Source: Dactylellina haptotyla (Eukaryota; Ascomycota; Orbiliomycetes; Orbiliales; Orbiliaceae). Taken from it: DNA of 64,000 nt. The position numbers and the translations under genes were made by a program. The stretch spans positions 6,138,001 through 6,202,000 of the forward strand of contig CM062379.1 of the NCBI GenBank assembly GCA_031310005.1, given 5' to 3'. How positions within the stretch are numbered: position 1 is the stretch's first letter; every line of letters starts with the position of its first letter. Under the pieces are notes generated by a model. That model was given only the letters and a program-made list of their open reading frames with translations, ran no database searches and was not told where the DNA came from. Below are positions 45,829 through 59,215 of the stretch, in pieces.

Positions 45829-46091
45829 GACTGTATATTTGTTTAACACCGTACATATTCACACAGACTGCACATATACGGCATTTGTGGTCTGTTTTGC
45901 TTCTTTTGGAGATCTGTATTCTACTAGTGGCCAGCCCAGCTTGTGTATACATGTGTATTTTATGTAGATACAGAAACGAAGTATATTGATGGCTATCTAT
46001 GGTGTGCTTTCTGCATCTTGGTATCTAGGCGAATGCATACTTTTGGTATTGTGGTATTTATTTATTGATAATACACCAACTGCAGCCTATC

Positions 46092-48525
46092 TTACAAGTC
46101 GCCGAGGCCCCAACCGCCTTCTTCCCCGAAGAATACATCATGCTCCTTCCCATCAACTAACCTCTGGGCTAGGTTATTAATGCCACTGGTTAAATACAAC
46201 CTACTTCCTCTACCGATCTTCTTTGTGAGCTCTTCTCTTAGCTGGGCTCTTAACGCCGCCATCTCATCTTTCCCGACACTTCTAGCTTCCTTTCTCTTCT
46301 TCGCCCCTCTTCTTCCCTTCTCTAACGATTCTGCAAATTCATCGCTCTCGTAGTCAACTCCAAGATCCTCCGCGGCAGTTTTAAGCCAATCGTCTTCCTT
46401 CCTTTGACTTTCTTTGGCCATAGTGCTACCCGCGATCTTTTGCGATAGTTCGATTCTTGGCTTGAGGTTTGTCACCAGACTCCTATCGACGAATATCGAC
46501 TTTATGACGCCCTTTGAACCCCTATCTTCGTGAACCTTGCCAATCAGACGTCGGATTCCCATTGCCTCCTCTGGCGCACACAAGATTATAGATGCACCGG
46601 AATTCTTTGATCTGGCTGTACGTCCTGATCTATGAACGTAGGTGTCCGCCGTTCTGGGGACATGATAGTGAATCACCAATTCTACGTTTTTAATATCCAG
46701 ACCTCTGGCTGCGACATCCGTGGAAATCAGTATTTGATGCTGTGGCTTTCCGGTTTGGGAAACTGGTTTTTTAGGAGCCGAGAACCGCTCTAGACTTCGT
46801 AATCTCGCCTTTTGGATCATATTTGAGTGCAGACCGTGCACGGAAAGCTCGAGGTTCTGTAGCAAATTGGTGAGGCGGCGCACTGTGGATATGGAGTTTG
46901 TGAAGACCAAAGTACGGAGTGGGTAGCGAAGGAGTAGGTAGTATAGATATAGATCCTTTTCCATGTTACCACATTCCACAAGTCCTTCTCTCAAGTTTTC
47001 AGCCATTTGGTCGACTGGGTTGACGTCTACCCATTGTGGCTTTTCTTCTCGGAATGGTAGCTTCTTAAGAAGATAATCCAGTGAATCTTTGTCATTCAGG
47101 AGACCCGCGTTATTAGTGTTCTTCCATGTTTGTTTCCCAGATAGTTTCTTTTGTAAGTCTTTACTGAATGTAGCGCTGAAAACCAAGGTCTGTCTGTGCT
47201 TCGTTGCGCTGCTCTTTACGGTCTTGGTGGTTCCATACACCTCTGCATTCTGTGCCACTTCTTCCTCCTGGGCATCGCGGGTGAGGACATCGAGGATTTC
47301 CTCGACTTCTTTAAAATGGCCTTCCTGTAAAACTCGATCCGCTTCGTCTACTACTAGGAACTGGGTCTTTCTAAACCATCTTGTGAACCCGGACTTTTCA
47401 CTCAGAATCTCCCACAGTCTGCCGGGAGTAGCTACGACAACATCCGCGCCGCCGAATTGGGTCAGTTTCCGAATCTGCTTTTGTATCGACAAACCCCCGG
47501 TAAGAGAAACGACTGTCGGAGGAGAAGTTACACCGGACGCTGTTATCAGGGCTTGGATGTGTTCTGTGATTTGGTGTGCCAGTTCTCGTGTCGGTGAGAG
47601 TACTAATGCCGTTAATGGGTTCTTCAGCTTGTCTGCGTCCGACCCTTTCTCTGTTTCACCTGGCATCTTGGCTGGAGCTGCCCGAATTTTCGATGCGGAT
47701 AACCAATGCTCGAATATAGGGATGCCGAAGGCGAGTGTTTTACCGGATCCTGTGGCTGCTTTACCGATGAGGTCGTGGCCGGCGACTATTGAGGGGATCG
47801 AAAGCTTTTGAATGGGAGTTGGGTCGGTGAATTTGAGTTTTTGAAGGGCTTGGAGGGTATAGGGAGAGAGAGATAGAGATTCCCAGGCTGGGAGGTCAAT
47901 TTCCATATCATCTTCGTTGAGATCTTGTAGCTCCGCGAACGAATTGATCGGTATTACGACTTGTTCTTTGGGGTTTGGTTTTGATTTCTGTTCCTTCTTA
48001 TTCTTCTCTTTCTTTTTCTTCTTAGGTTCTTTCTCTTTCTTGGGCTTTTCTTCCGGTTTTGGAGGGTTCACATCGTCCTTCTGAGCTGTTTTGTTTGCCG
48101 ACTTCGAATCTTTTGACGCTTCGTTGTCTGCAGCATCATCGTCCGAGAACCCATTCCACTCATCCTCGGCGTTAGTTCCGTTGGCTTCGCTTTCCGCTTC
48201 ACTGTCGGCAGCCGCGATTGTCTAGTTAAACGAATTGGTTAGTTTAGCATTCTAGTTGGCTGGGATAGTTTGGTTCAACTACCTTGAATTCCAGCAAACC
48301 ATTGTTATTGACGATGTGAACGTCGTCAATCTCCTCCAGTCCGAAGAACCCTTCGACATCATCGAGACGGTCCGGCATGTCCACCTTGCGCCAGTTCAGC
48401 GAGTCCGCCTTTACCGTCTTCCATCGTTTCGGGATGCCTTGGGCTTTCTTGCCAGCTTTGGCGGATGCGGTTTTCTGCCGCTTGTTAGCCTTGAAGGCCT
48501 GCGAGTGGGATCGTTTCTCTGCCAT
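46092..48525 (-). CDS. MAK5: DEAD-box RNA helicase Mak5
   Basis: An ATP-dependent RNA helicase of the nucleolus needed for 60S ribosomal subunit assembly. Exons are 48525-48283 and 48221-46092, 790 aa. Exon 1 carries the characteristic [20 protein letters not shown]. The 61-nt intron ends in CTAG. After an acidic and Lys-rich linker come the Q motif (FTDPTPIQ), motif I ATGSGKT (239-243 for GSGKT), [14 protein letters not shown], motif II DEAD (373-376), SATF (motif III), and HRSGRTARS (motif VI). The ending GGWGLGDL is typical. It faces the SPF30 gene across about 390 bp. Confidence 0.96.
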
Positions 48526-48918
48526 TGGAGCAGGCGACCCAGATTCCGGGTGATAATTGGAGCGGTGTCCGGCTGTTGGAGAATGGCGCAGAGGTCGACG
48601 GGGAGGTTTTGGAGAAGCGCATCTCGAAATTTTTGCGGTCGTTTAAATCGGAGGTCACATGACCGGTTCTGCGGCAGGAAAACGGGATTTGTTGCGCTTT
48701 GTGCGGTGGAACTCGCAACATCCCCTTTGCACTTCTCATCGCATCACCACCGCATCTTCGCACGCCAGCTCGGAAGCTCCCCTCGAAGGTAGCCAGCGCC
48801 TCGGATCACCTGTGCTCTCGAATCACGGACAAGGAACTCTTCGGCTGATATCGGACTGTAGACTGGCTTTGGTTTGGGCCCGTTGTATATACACACATAG
48901 ATAGAGCTCGCCGCAAAA
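48526..48918. promoter_or_regulatory. Bidirectional promoter region of MAK5 and SPF30
   Basis: 393 bp separate the two divergent start codons; no other gene fits. Shared control of two RNA-processing genes is plausible but unproven. A TATATACA-like sequence lies at 48887-48895. Confidence 0.5.
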
Positions 48919-49892
48919 ATGGAGGCCGAACTGAAAGAATATAAACTCCAAGTAAGACGGCTCTACCCCTCAGAATGCAGGAGGGAATGCGCGCTAACTA
49001 TGAGGCTCAAATAGCTCGAGTCAGTTGAAGCTGCCCTAAAGGGCTCGCCCGACAACCAAGAACTCCTCGATCTCAGGAAAGAACTCGAAGACATAATATC
49101 CCTCACAGAAACCATCGCCGCCGAATCGAACCCGGCACCTGCGTCGCCCGTCCCGCAAACCGCAGCTACAAACCGGAAACGACCTGCTGAAGCCAGCGCG
49201 GAGGCTACCACCACTGGCAATGGGGTTCACCCTATAGTAACGTACAATGTTGGCGATCAAGTTCAGGCTCGTTGGATTTCGGGAGATGGTGCACTGTATC
49301 CAGCGAGAATAACAAGTGTCACAGGATCGAGCAAGAATCCCGTCTACATCGTAGCGTTCACCGGATACGACAACACCACTGAGACCTTGACGTCAAAGGA
49401 CCTCCGACCTAACAGTAACAAGAAGGCCAGGGTTAGCCCGCCGGCTCAGGTGCAGGCTCCGACAAACACGGCAGTTATATCACAAGCTCCGACATTGAAT
49501 CCAGGTGCTTTGGAAGCTGGGAAGAAGGAGAAGGACGGAGATGGACTAGGCAAGAAAGCAGCCCGCAAGGTCCGCGCCAACAAGGAACTTGACGAGAGCA
49601 AGAGTAAATGGCAAGCGTTCGCCGCCAAAGGCGTCAAGGCAACCAAGGCCGGAAAGGCCAAGAAAATTGGAGAAGGCAGCATGTTCCGTACACCGGATGG
49701 CATCCACGGACGAGGTAAGCTACCTGTTCAATCCATGACCTGTTCCCTCCACTCCGTAAATTCTAATACAGTAGGTCAAATTTTGCTAACCATCTATTTC
49801 TCCTAGTCGGCTTTACTGGATCCGGCCAACCGATGAGAAAAGATGTCGCTAGAGAGAAGCATGTCTATCAGAAGACGGATAATGATGATTAA
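48919..49892 (+). CDS. spf30: Tudor-domain splicing factor SPF30/SMNDC1
   Basis: A spliceosome assembly factor whose Tudor domain binds symmetrically dimethylated arginines of Sm proteins. Exons are 48919-48951, 49015-49714 and 49807-49892 (272 aa). The first exon encodes only eleven residues (MEAELKEYKLQ), and its intron has GTAAGA and GCTAAC. The N-terminal coiled coil is followed by the Tudor domain (YNVGDQVQARWISGDGALYP, with the aromatic Trp/Tyr cage). A Lys-rich linker comes next, then the conserved C-terminal segment SMFRTPDGIHGRVGFTGSGQ, whose Gly-Arg/Val junction is created by the 92-nt second intron. Confidence 0.93.
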
Positions 49893-51610
49893 GTCCAGAG
49901 TCAATCCGTGGATCTAAATATTATCACCCTTGATGAACTTTTTTTTTTTTCCATTTCTATACAAGAAAGAGGACATTCTAACTTGGCTGGAAGGCAGAGG
50001 CGATAATGTCTTCCCCATCCTTTTCACATACGAGAAAACAACATACATGACACCTCTCTTTCATCGGGAACAGAGCATGCACACTCCTTTTTCCAGGGAC
50101 CAAAAAGGGAGGGAAATAATCACATTTCATGAGTATCCTCAAGAAATCTTCTAATTTTGCCTCCTTTGATCGGGTATCACTAACGAGATTTGGGGCATAT
50201 GAACGCATTCTTTCAGATACGGGCATGAAGTTCGGAGGCATTATGCGGATGACTCCCAGCTTTCATCGTTGTCTTTTTATTCTTTTCTTCTTTTTGGCTC
50301 CGTGCGTTTGGCGTTCAATATCATTTTTGAAGATGTGCCATTTTCGTAAACCCCATTCGGGCTTGTTTATTATGTAACATAACTCTAAAACATATAATAT
50401 AAAATGGAGTTTTATTTTTGGATCGCCACTCGGGTTCTAATTCTAACTAGGATCTCTATACGCTTCCAAAGACGTGCATGTGTGCGGTTGATGGTTCTAT
50501 TCAACATCATAGTATTTTGCATTTCCTGATGTGTCTATGGCCAAGAAAGAAAGAAGACCTGCATATTCGGCGTCAAAGCGGTTCATCGTCGTAAATACTC
50601 CAGACAGTAACTTGTTATAGCATCCCGGCCACTAATGCAGTCGTCAACCAAAAACAATACCCTCGCTCGGAGATGAAAGGATCGCTTATATTAAAAGGCC
50701 GATAGGATCGCCACCAATCCCCTCTTGAAGCCTCACTACCGATGTGTAAACGAGAAACAACTTCAAACGTCGGTCGTAAGGCTATACGAGTGTATGCGAG
50801 AGCTTGCTTTGTATTATAATTATATAACATACCGCGGGGCGGATTTTACGCGAGTCGACAACGGAGCCCAGAGAGTACGAGCCGCGAAAAAAACAAAGCC
50901 GGAGGCTTTTCGCATAGTATTATCTAATCAATATCCCTAGACCGGAGAACAATTAAGGAAACAGCAGGCAGGTTGAGAGTCTGGCTACCTCGTGGCGGAT
51001 CCGGAAACGGCGATCTGATAAAATAAATACTTTTTCCCTTCCTCTCTTTCTTTTCTTTCTTTTTTCCCTGGGATAGCTAGCTCGCTCTGGGTGATATATT
51101 GAGAGCAAAAAAGCAAGAGAGGAGAGAGACCTTGCCTGTTACATTATAATTTAGGATTTGTCTCCGAAATTTCATTGTAGTACGGGAAAGAGAATTCACG
51201 AAGCTAGATGGCTAGTGGATATGGGAAGTATGCAAGGGTATCTGCCATATACGTGCATGCAGTTACGGCCCTAAGATCTGATAGCCAATTACAATCGATC
51301 ATGCATTTTAACTCGTAAAGCCACAAAAAAAAAAACAATACGGAACACACCGCAACACCGACGAAACTGAACAGATAAATGATATCTAAATTTAAATTTG
51401 AAATAAAACGAACAGGTTGAATGGCTGACGGACTATCTTGACTAGCGCGTTGTACTGTTGGAGATTGCGATTCGCCTCCGGTGACTCCAGTTGTACGCCT
51501 GGTATTCCTACTTGGGTAGCTATAAGATCTGACAGCATATTGCATATATTGAGCTCTGATTACTTAATCAGTTTGGGGGGCCAGACTCATTCTGCATGTC
51601 GAGAAGCAAA

Positions 51611-51873
51611 TTTTTTTTTTTTTTTGCCGGTGATCCACCAGCACGGCATCAGGGAGAAAAAAGAACCCAGACGGGTATGATCCACATATGCGGTCCCTCG
51701 GGCTTCTAGAAGGTCTCTGCAGCCAAAACGGCAGATGTTTTCAAATCGCTTGCGGTACCTGGGAAATGGAATCAGGTTGTGGGCTTGGGGGACGTTACGA
51801 GAGTATAGATGACGTAGGCATAATAGCAAAATCAGCTGCGCAAAACGAAACGGGAAAAAAAAAAAAAAAAAAA
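51611..51873. repeat. Homopolymer-bracketed interval (T15 ... A19)
   Basis: A T15 tract (51611-51625) and an A19 tract (51855-51873) face each other around 230 bases of ordinary sequence. The interval has no recognisable RNA gene or element. Confidence 0.6.
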
Positions 51874-53280
51874 GAGGAGGGAACGCCCAAGAGAAAGGAT
51901 ACCCAATCGGCCGGGTGAGGGTGATCTTGGCGCAGGAGGAGGGAGAAACGAGGTCGAGGTCGGAATCAGTATCCATCCGATTTAATGATCGAGCATCCGG
52001 CCACCGAGTCAGCAGCCAGCCCGGGTTGGGCAGCACGTTCCCCAATTTTACAATTTTAGCTTTAGCCACCCACACCACCACGAACAGGGAGAGACCTGCT
52101 CGCTGAACTGGCAGGGAACCCTGGTTCGGCGCAACATTGGATTTAACGCCCGAAAGCCGAAGCGGACGTTGATTTTGAATTTGTAAGCAGCCAGAGGACG
52201 AGGAGAGCCAAAAAGTGTTCTAAACTGCGACTCATGCCTCAGAAGAGGGCATCTCTCGACGATTTCTCTCAAATTCCATGCTGCTCCATTGACTTACCCC
52301 CAGCCGGCCAGTGTTTCGAGTTACTTTTAGCCAAAGGCTGACTCTGATATAGCGTCCGGTGGATAGTCTCTCACTCCCAATCGGCGGGCCAGCTCTCTAC
52401 CGTGCGTTCTCGTGCACAATTGCAGTATAGACCGGAAAGTAGTATGCTATAGTGGGAGACCCGTAGAACGAAAGGCGGTTTGGTCGAAGGGGGGAAGGGC
52501 CCAAAGTGGCCTCTATTTGAATCCGGCCGCTCTAGATCTTAACACCGATGGGCTCGTGATCACTAATCGGTTCTGCCGACGGTTTGCCGACCGGACGTGG
52601 GAGCTCAGGAATTCACGGTTTGGGCTATGGATGTGATGGGTTAGGCAGCCCATGCCCATGCAGCTAAACCAAGCTACCCCACCCTGCGATAGTCGAAGCA
52701 CAAGCAGATGCAAGCCGCTTCGAAGCACTTCGCAATTCAGGAATTATATAAAGTAAGAAATACGAAACCCGCAAATTAAATTAACGGTCCGCTTGAACGA
52801 TCCGAATTAAAGCGAGCTTATGACTCTTAGAATCCCATGGCTTTCTCCTTAGTGCCTCAGAATTAAGTAGCTCTTGCCCCGATCCGGCATTCAATCTTAT
52901 CGTCGTGAACGGTACATGCCATGACATCGCTCAAGCCCGAGCATATCCTGCTCCTGCCCTGCCGTTGCGACAATCTAGTAATCTGCACGTCTAACGTTTT
53001 GGTATTCGGCGCAGCAACCTCGCTCGAGGGCGGCCTGTACGTGGTACCTTTATTCGTGCAATTGATGGAGATAATTCGCGGATTATCCGCGATACCCCCC
53101 CAGTTCCGTGGACTTTAGTATTTGTTATTTTTGCCGTGATATACATGACCTGTGCACTGAACGAAACCTGGGGAAGCCGTCAGCAAGGGAGCAATTAACA
53201 GGACCCTTTTGTGATTTTATACATGGCGTGTCCCGCTGCGCCTTCTGCTACATTGCCTTCTGCTCCTTTCCTCGAACTTC

Positions 53281-53287
53281 TATATAA
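53281..53287 (+). promoter_or_regulatory. Putative TATA box of the AP-1 gene
   Basis: TATATAA is followed within 50 bases by a CT-rich tract (53325-53400) of the kind seen at fungal transcription starts. If it is used, the 5' leader is about 1.1 kb long. Confidence 0.4.
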
Positions 53288-54491
53288 GAACCATTACATA
53301 ATCCCGCCATCATCTTCACTGGCGATTCTTCCCTTCCCCTTCCTCCTCCCTTTTCGTCGAGTTCAGTCTTAACTTCCATTTCTCCGTCCAGCTTCACCGC
53401 TCGCTTAGCACACTATTCCGGTTGGGACTCGAATTCCAACGCTCGCGCATTGCTTCCTGGGTCTGCGGATTCTCTTTCCAAGTTCGTCTCCAATTCTGGA
53501 ACTGGCTCCGATCTGTTACTCTGCGATAGCTTGAGAAAGTCTCTGTCCTCGGTACTAGTTAACACAAGAGGGGGGATTTTTTTTGGCCCATACACTTGTA
53601 CTTGGTGGTCGCTTTCCCCAAAGCTTCGTAGGCTCACCTTCCTTGTCTTACCGACTGCATACGGTACAAGGCTCTGGCTACCGCTGCTCGAGTTGCAGCG
53701 AAGTCGACCCCCAAAAGGCCACCCGAAAAACCTGTGCTTGCCCACCTCGTTTTTTTTTTTTTGCTTTTAGTTCCCCTCGGGCCTTGGTCCCTAACAAATG
53801 TCTAGTTAAATAAAAATCCAATCCTCCACCTGTTAGAACAATTACTTTCCTCTAAAATCATTCCCTTTTCTTTTCTCATACATCACCATTTCCTCACACC
53901 TTTCCCTTGGGCTGCTCGCTTGACAGCCCTTTTCTGTTTACGTCATCTATTTTGCGAATTCTGGGAAAGGCCCTTTAGATTTCTGGAAGCCACTTGAGGC
54001 CTTTCAAGTGCCGGATATAAACCGTACGGCTGTCTCCGAATAACTCCGGCTTGCCATTTTGCAAGCCAAAATCGTACTCCCTCTCAACCCCTCTCCCAAA
54101 ATACCCGTAGCATCTTTCCCGCTGTAGTTTTCCGAATTCTCAAAACCAAAAATAACGAACAAAAAAAAACAATAGCCAAAGGTAACGTTCCTCCTCTCTT
54201 TAGCCTAGTTCCGGGCTCTCGTGGCTTGGATCCAATGCACCTTTCTTGCGTCTATAACGTTATTTCCTCCAACTTTTCCCCCGTCCGTTCTCCAAATTAT
54301 TGCATAATCCGCTGACATCTTTGGCTCTATCTGATAGACATCTAGATTGAATAGTCTTACTGTTACCCCACCGAATTATATATAATATCCCCTGAGCCTG
54401 TAATATTTGCTTCATCCCTCGCAATCGTTGGTGGCAAAAATTTTACAACTCTGTTTTCTCTCTTACGTAATCCGCACGATACCCTTTTTAC

Positions 54492-56670
54492 ATGACAATG
54501 TCTACAAAATCACCCGAGCTTTTCTTATCTCCCGACCAGCGAGCCCTTTTGCTAGCTGCTTTGAACTCGAATACCCCGCTTAACGCGCAACCTCGCTCAA
54601 GTTCCACCCCGATGAAGCAATCAGACAGCAGTGAGAGTTTGGCTAGCCCCCAAGACGGGGAGGCTTCCTTCGATAACGGCCTGTTCACAGATGCGGATGC
54701 ATTGGCCGATGTGGACTATAGCTTCGACCTTAGTGATTACCAACTCGGAGAGTTTGGATTGGAAGGATCTGGAAATGAACACGAAAAGCGAAAGCTGAGC
54801 TTGGATGATGATGCCGACGAGGAGGCTGATCCACATGAGACAGAGCCCAAGAGAAGAGGTGGGTGTCCACTTCTGTCTCAATATTTACTGTATTGAAGGT
54901 GGTATTCAGTGGAAGATACTAACTTTTACCCTCACAGAAGGAGACGACAAAACCGCGAAGAAGCCCGGCCGCAAGCCAATCACAAATGAACCCACATCTG
55001 TAAGTAACCTCCTTACTTTCATAAAAAAATAATATTATAGGACGCCCCTGATTCTGACAAGCTTCCACAGAAGCGAAAGGCCCAGAACCGTGCCGCGCAA
55101 CGCGCATTCCGCGAGCGCAAGGAAAAGCACTTGAAAGACCTCGAACAGAAGGTTCAAGATCTCGAGAAGGTCTCAGAGAGCACTACTCAGGAAAACAAAG
55201 TCCTCAAGGACCAGGTTGAGAAGCTACAGACGGAACTCAAAGAATACCGCAAGAGATTTAGTATGGGAGGAGGCGGCCACAGCCGGTCTCCTTCCAACTC
55301 GATATCCAATAGCCTGGGTTCGCTTGATACCCTCGGCACAACCGGTGGTTTCAACTTTGATTTCCCTCTCTTCGGCAGCTTTGCTGCGCCTGGTCAGCAT
55401 GTAATCGGTGGAAGTAAGAGCAGCTTGACCAACTCGCCCAATAGAGGGACTAGTATCTCACCGACGAACTACAGAGTTGGCCCTGGAGTACTTGAAATCG
55501 ATCGCGCAGGCCGGAACAGCCTAGGCTCCGTGAGCCCCCAGAATTCCACCACCAACAGCCCCGCCGTCCGATCGAATTCCAACGCCTTCGCCAACGGCAT
55601 TAACCAGAGCCCGCTCCAGGTCCACAGAGTCTCTATCGACGAGCCGAGATTCAACCCGACTAACGACATCCTGAGCGATCTCTTTAGCCCGTCTATCCTC
55701 CAGGCGGTAAATAATGATACCAACGCCGATTATATGAACAAGGGAACCAGTTTCTCCAGCTCGCAGAGCACCCCACACATGAGCAGTCTTTTCAGTTTCT
55801 CCGACTCCCCTTCCGCCTCATCCGTCTCCCAGCACTCAATGAAGAACGGCCAGAACAACTCCTCTTCCTGCGGCACCACTCCGGAGGCTATGGACGCTTC
55901 ATCTCCACCTTCTAACAAAGCTGATGCCGCTGCGCGGCTCAACTCAATAACCGAGGAAGGTGAGCAAAGAGTCCTGCCGAATCGCCAGCACCGTGGATCA
56001 TCAGTTGGCGACGCAACGTCCTTCTGCGACATGCTAGGTCAGGCTTGTGGAAATCCTAATAACCCCCTCCCCGCGGCAGGACGTATAAACCAATCTGAAG
56101 ACACAACCAACAACTCGTTCGCTTGGCTCGCCGCCCAGAACGGCGGCAGCTTTGATACATCTCTGTTCAACGACTACAGAGATCCCGTCGCGGGAGGAGG
56201 GGAGCAGCCGTTTAACACAGCCGGAATGAGCTACTTTGACGACGCATTCCCTTCGGCTTTCGATCTCTCTATTCCGCCGACTCCTCCTGTCAATACCGCC
56301 ACCAAGACCAAGACGATGGCCCCGGGACTCAACGAAGAGGAAGATGACGATGAGGAAGTCGTTCCAGCCGATGAACCAAACTCTTTCCTCAAGTGTAACC
56401 AGATCTGGTAAGTGATTTTTTGATTCTTTTGAAACCCCCAGAGCGTGTGATTTATACGTTAGAAGACCAAGAGATCTAACGTTGTCGTCTTTCAATTTTA
56501 GGGACAAGGTTCAATCGCATCCAAAGTATGCCAGCGGCGAGATTGACATGGACAATCTCTGCACGGAGCTCAGAGCCAAGGCCAAGTGCTCGGAGAAGGG
56601 AGTTGTTGTTGACAAGAAGGACGTCGACAAGATTCTGAACAAGCCGATTCCATCGATGTGGGGGTTGTAA
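54492..56670 (+). CDS. yap1: AP-1-like redox-sensing bZIP transcription factor (Yap1 type)
   Basis: Regulates oxidative-stress genes; oxidation of Cys residues blocks export and keeps it in the nucleus. Exons are 54492-54858, 54938-54999, 55041-56407 and 56502-56670, 654 aa. The basic region QNRAAQRAFRERK lies at about 158-170 and is of the Yap subtype, followed by a leucine zipper to about 210. The N-terminal cysteine-rich domain holds Cys472 and Cys479 (FCDMLGQACG). The C-terminal one holds Cys595, Cys619 and Cys628 (NQIWDKVQSHPKYASGEID in between), with intron 3 splitting the Trp codon of NQIW. All cysteines known to matter for this family are therefore kept. Intron 2 is just 41 nt. Two possible starts (54492, 54498) differ by two residues. 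Confidence 0.96.
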
Positions 56671-57984
56671 AGACTGTAACATCTCAACAACCAAAAGCAA
56701 CATAATTTTTATTCGGCATTTACAGGAGACACAGAAAAACAATTCTTTTTGAATTTCTTACACAAGAAACGGGTAATATTACAAAGTCTGTATAAAGGTT
56801 CTTTTTCTTTTCTTTTCTTGATATCATGGATGGTGTTACAGACTCGTCTTTTTACTCCTATTTGGCTTCTTTCAACAAACTTTTTATTGGTGGAAATCAG
56901 TTCTTTATGTTCAACTTGAGAACCTTGGATCTTACCGTTCAACATGATTGGACTTGAGTCTTTTTTGGTCTTTTGCAGTTCAGGATACAAAGGGTTTTTG
57001 GCGTTAGATACAATCGCTTTTTTTTGAAGTTCTTGTTGATGCAATTTAATGAAACGGGCGAATTAGCTGTATATCAAGTTTTTGTATTTTGAATGCTATC
57101 CTTCGATCAGGATGTAGTCTTTCATCGTCGGAGTTAATATAAAAAACCCAGGGCTCATAGGGCTCTATGAAAACACATGTATACAAGTACGAGCAGATAT
57201 CTCCAATCGACCTCTATAACAAAAACTAAGAGAGCCTACCCGATCTTATACACAAAATCTGTGAAAACTTCCAACTTTTGATTATTTTAACAAAACTTCT
57301 ACTGGACGTCAAGCATCCAACCAAAGTTGCAGCGCCTAATGCAGCTGCAAGTTGGCCTGGGAAAGAGGTGACCCAGATGCTCCCGAGAAAGGAGATTTGA
57401 TAAGGCGCAAGACCAGCGACTATAGCTCTTGTCCCTGCATACCTGCCGACTCTTTATCTGCTGGGGCCCTGACAAGCGAGACTAGCTCAGAGCAAGCTTG
57501 CTTGTCCTTTGCCAATGACGGAGCGGAAGCAATGCTCGTGTTTAGCCCTCCGAGCCTCCGACTGCAACCGCTTACTCATTGCGTGATTTTATATTGTCTC
57601 TCTCTGATAACGAAATTTTTTGGTAGCCGACTCCACTTTTATATAAATGCCGTTTCGCATGCTGAATTTTTGGTGAGAAAAAAAACCTTTTCCCCCCTCA
57701 TCTATGTAAGATTTCTAATCGTCCTTTCCGTTCGATTTTCTGGTAGCAGATTTTATTCGTTTCGGTTGGTCTCCAAAGCATACTCACCGACTTTGGAGAG
57801 AGCTCAGCGGTGGTGTTTCAGTACCACACCCACAACGCAAACTTTGTTGAATCGACATTTGCATCCGTCGAGATCACGGACGACATTCCGGAACCTTGGG
57901 AATAGTCTCCTCGGCTTCCGATTTCGCAGATACAGTCGCCGTTCGAACGGAGTATATCTCAAGTACATACAATCCGCTTTCAAA
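56671..57984. other. Intergenic, AP-1 to methylthioadenosine phosphorylase
   Basis: No supported gene. A long open frame over 57352-58110 has no ATG start and is contradicted by the downstream exon. Confidence 0.5.
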
Positions 57985-59215
57985 ATGTCCCTCCCAGAGA
58001 CTTACGCATGTAAGCACAGCTCCTTCTCATCTCATCGCTTATCTTCCCCCACCATCGACATCATTTACCCCCACTATACATCACAGCCACATCTATATAG
58101 AGAAAGATAGAATCTTCCCCGCAACGAAAGATGCTAATGTAAAAATTTAACATTGTTAAAAGCCCCCGTCTCCCTCGCTATCATCGGCGGCACGGGTATC
58201 TCCCATCTCGAAGGTTTCAAGTCTGTCGCCTCCCTTACAGTTCCCACACCTTGGGGCGCCACATCCTCGCCCATCGTCATCCTGGAAACCCCAACCGGCG
58301 CTCCAGTCGCATTTATCGCGCGCCATGGCGTCCACCATCAATTCACCCCCTCAGAGGTCCCCACCCGCGCTAACATCTCCGCGCTGAGGAGCATCGGTGT
58401 CCGGACCATCATTGCCTTCTCCGCAGTAGGCAGTTTAAGGGAAGAAATCCCGCCGAGGGACTTTGTGGTACCCAGCCAGATTATCGATCGGACAAAAGGG
58501 ATCAGACCGTCTACCTTTTTCGAGGGCGGTATTGTAGCGCACGTTGGGTTTTCCGATCCTTTCGATGAGAAGATCGGAAAGATTGTGAAGAGCTGCGAGA
58601 GTGCTTTGGTTGGTGGTTCGAAGATTCACGAGGGAAAGACCTTGGTTTGTATGGGTACGTTTTCTCGGTTCTTCTTTCCCTTTTATATATCTGTTCACTA
58701 TGTTACGTTGGAAAGTTAGCTAACTAACGGTATTCCGATAGAGGGACCTCAATTCTCAACCCGCGCTGAGTCGAAAATGTATCGCTCCTGGGGAGGTGAT
58801 ATCATCAACATGTCTGTGATCCCAGAATCGAAGCTTGCTAGAGAAGCTGAGATTCACTATGCTATGATTTGCATGGCGACGGATTACGATTGCTTCAGAG
58901 ATGACGCTCCTCCTGTAAGTTGAACCATACTTTATGATTGCTGTGAATCAGAATAAGAAACAATAATGCTAACGGAATCGATAGGTTAATGTTGCAGAGG
59001 TCATGGGCCATATGAAGGCTAACGCTCTGAACGCTCAGCATCTCGTTGGTGCATTGTTGGAGGAACTGGTCAAGGAGGAACACGCGGATCTGTTGTCTGG
59101 AGCAGCATTGAAGGAATCCTCCAAGTGGTCAATCTGCACTGCCCCAGCCGGAATCGGCAAGGAGGCCAAGGATAGATTGAAATTCATGTTCCCAGACTAC
59201 TTCCCAGACGCTTGA
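57985..59215 (+). CDS. meu1: 5'-methylthioadenosine phosphorylase (MTAP/Meu1)
   Basis: Splits methylthioadenosine with phosphate into adenine and methylthioribose-1-phosphate in the methionine salvage pathway. Exons are 57985-58009, 58163-58654, 58742-58914 and 58985-59215, 306 aa. The first exon has only 25 bases and is followed by an unusually long 153-nt intron. Signatures are [12 protein letters not shown] (phosphate loop), [20 protein letters not shown], the purine-binding segment [28 protein letters not shown], and ATDYDCF. The [11 protein letters not shown] motif is assembled across intron 2. Length is standard. Confidence 0.95.

Larger units (their letters stand above)
49893..54491. 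other. Large intergenic region with AP-1 promoter and long leader
   Basis: 4.6 kb without a supported protein gene. It contains homopolymer tracts (T15 at 51611-51625, A19 at 51855-51873, T13 at 53750-53762) and several pyrimidine-rich blocks (about 51030-51075 and 53325-53400). The last 1.2 kb is probably the AP-1 5' untranslated leader. Confidence 0.55.

Noticed and set aside
47089-47811. Plus-strand 240-codon frame
   Set aside because: Antisense to the MAK5 helicase core.
57352-58110. Plus-strand 252-codon frame upstream of the MTAP gene
   Set aside because: It lacks an ATG start, has no protein features, and overlaps the well-supported first exon and intron of the phosphorylase in another frame.
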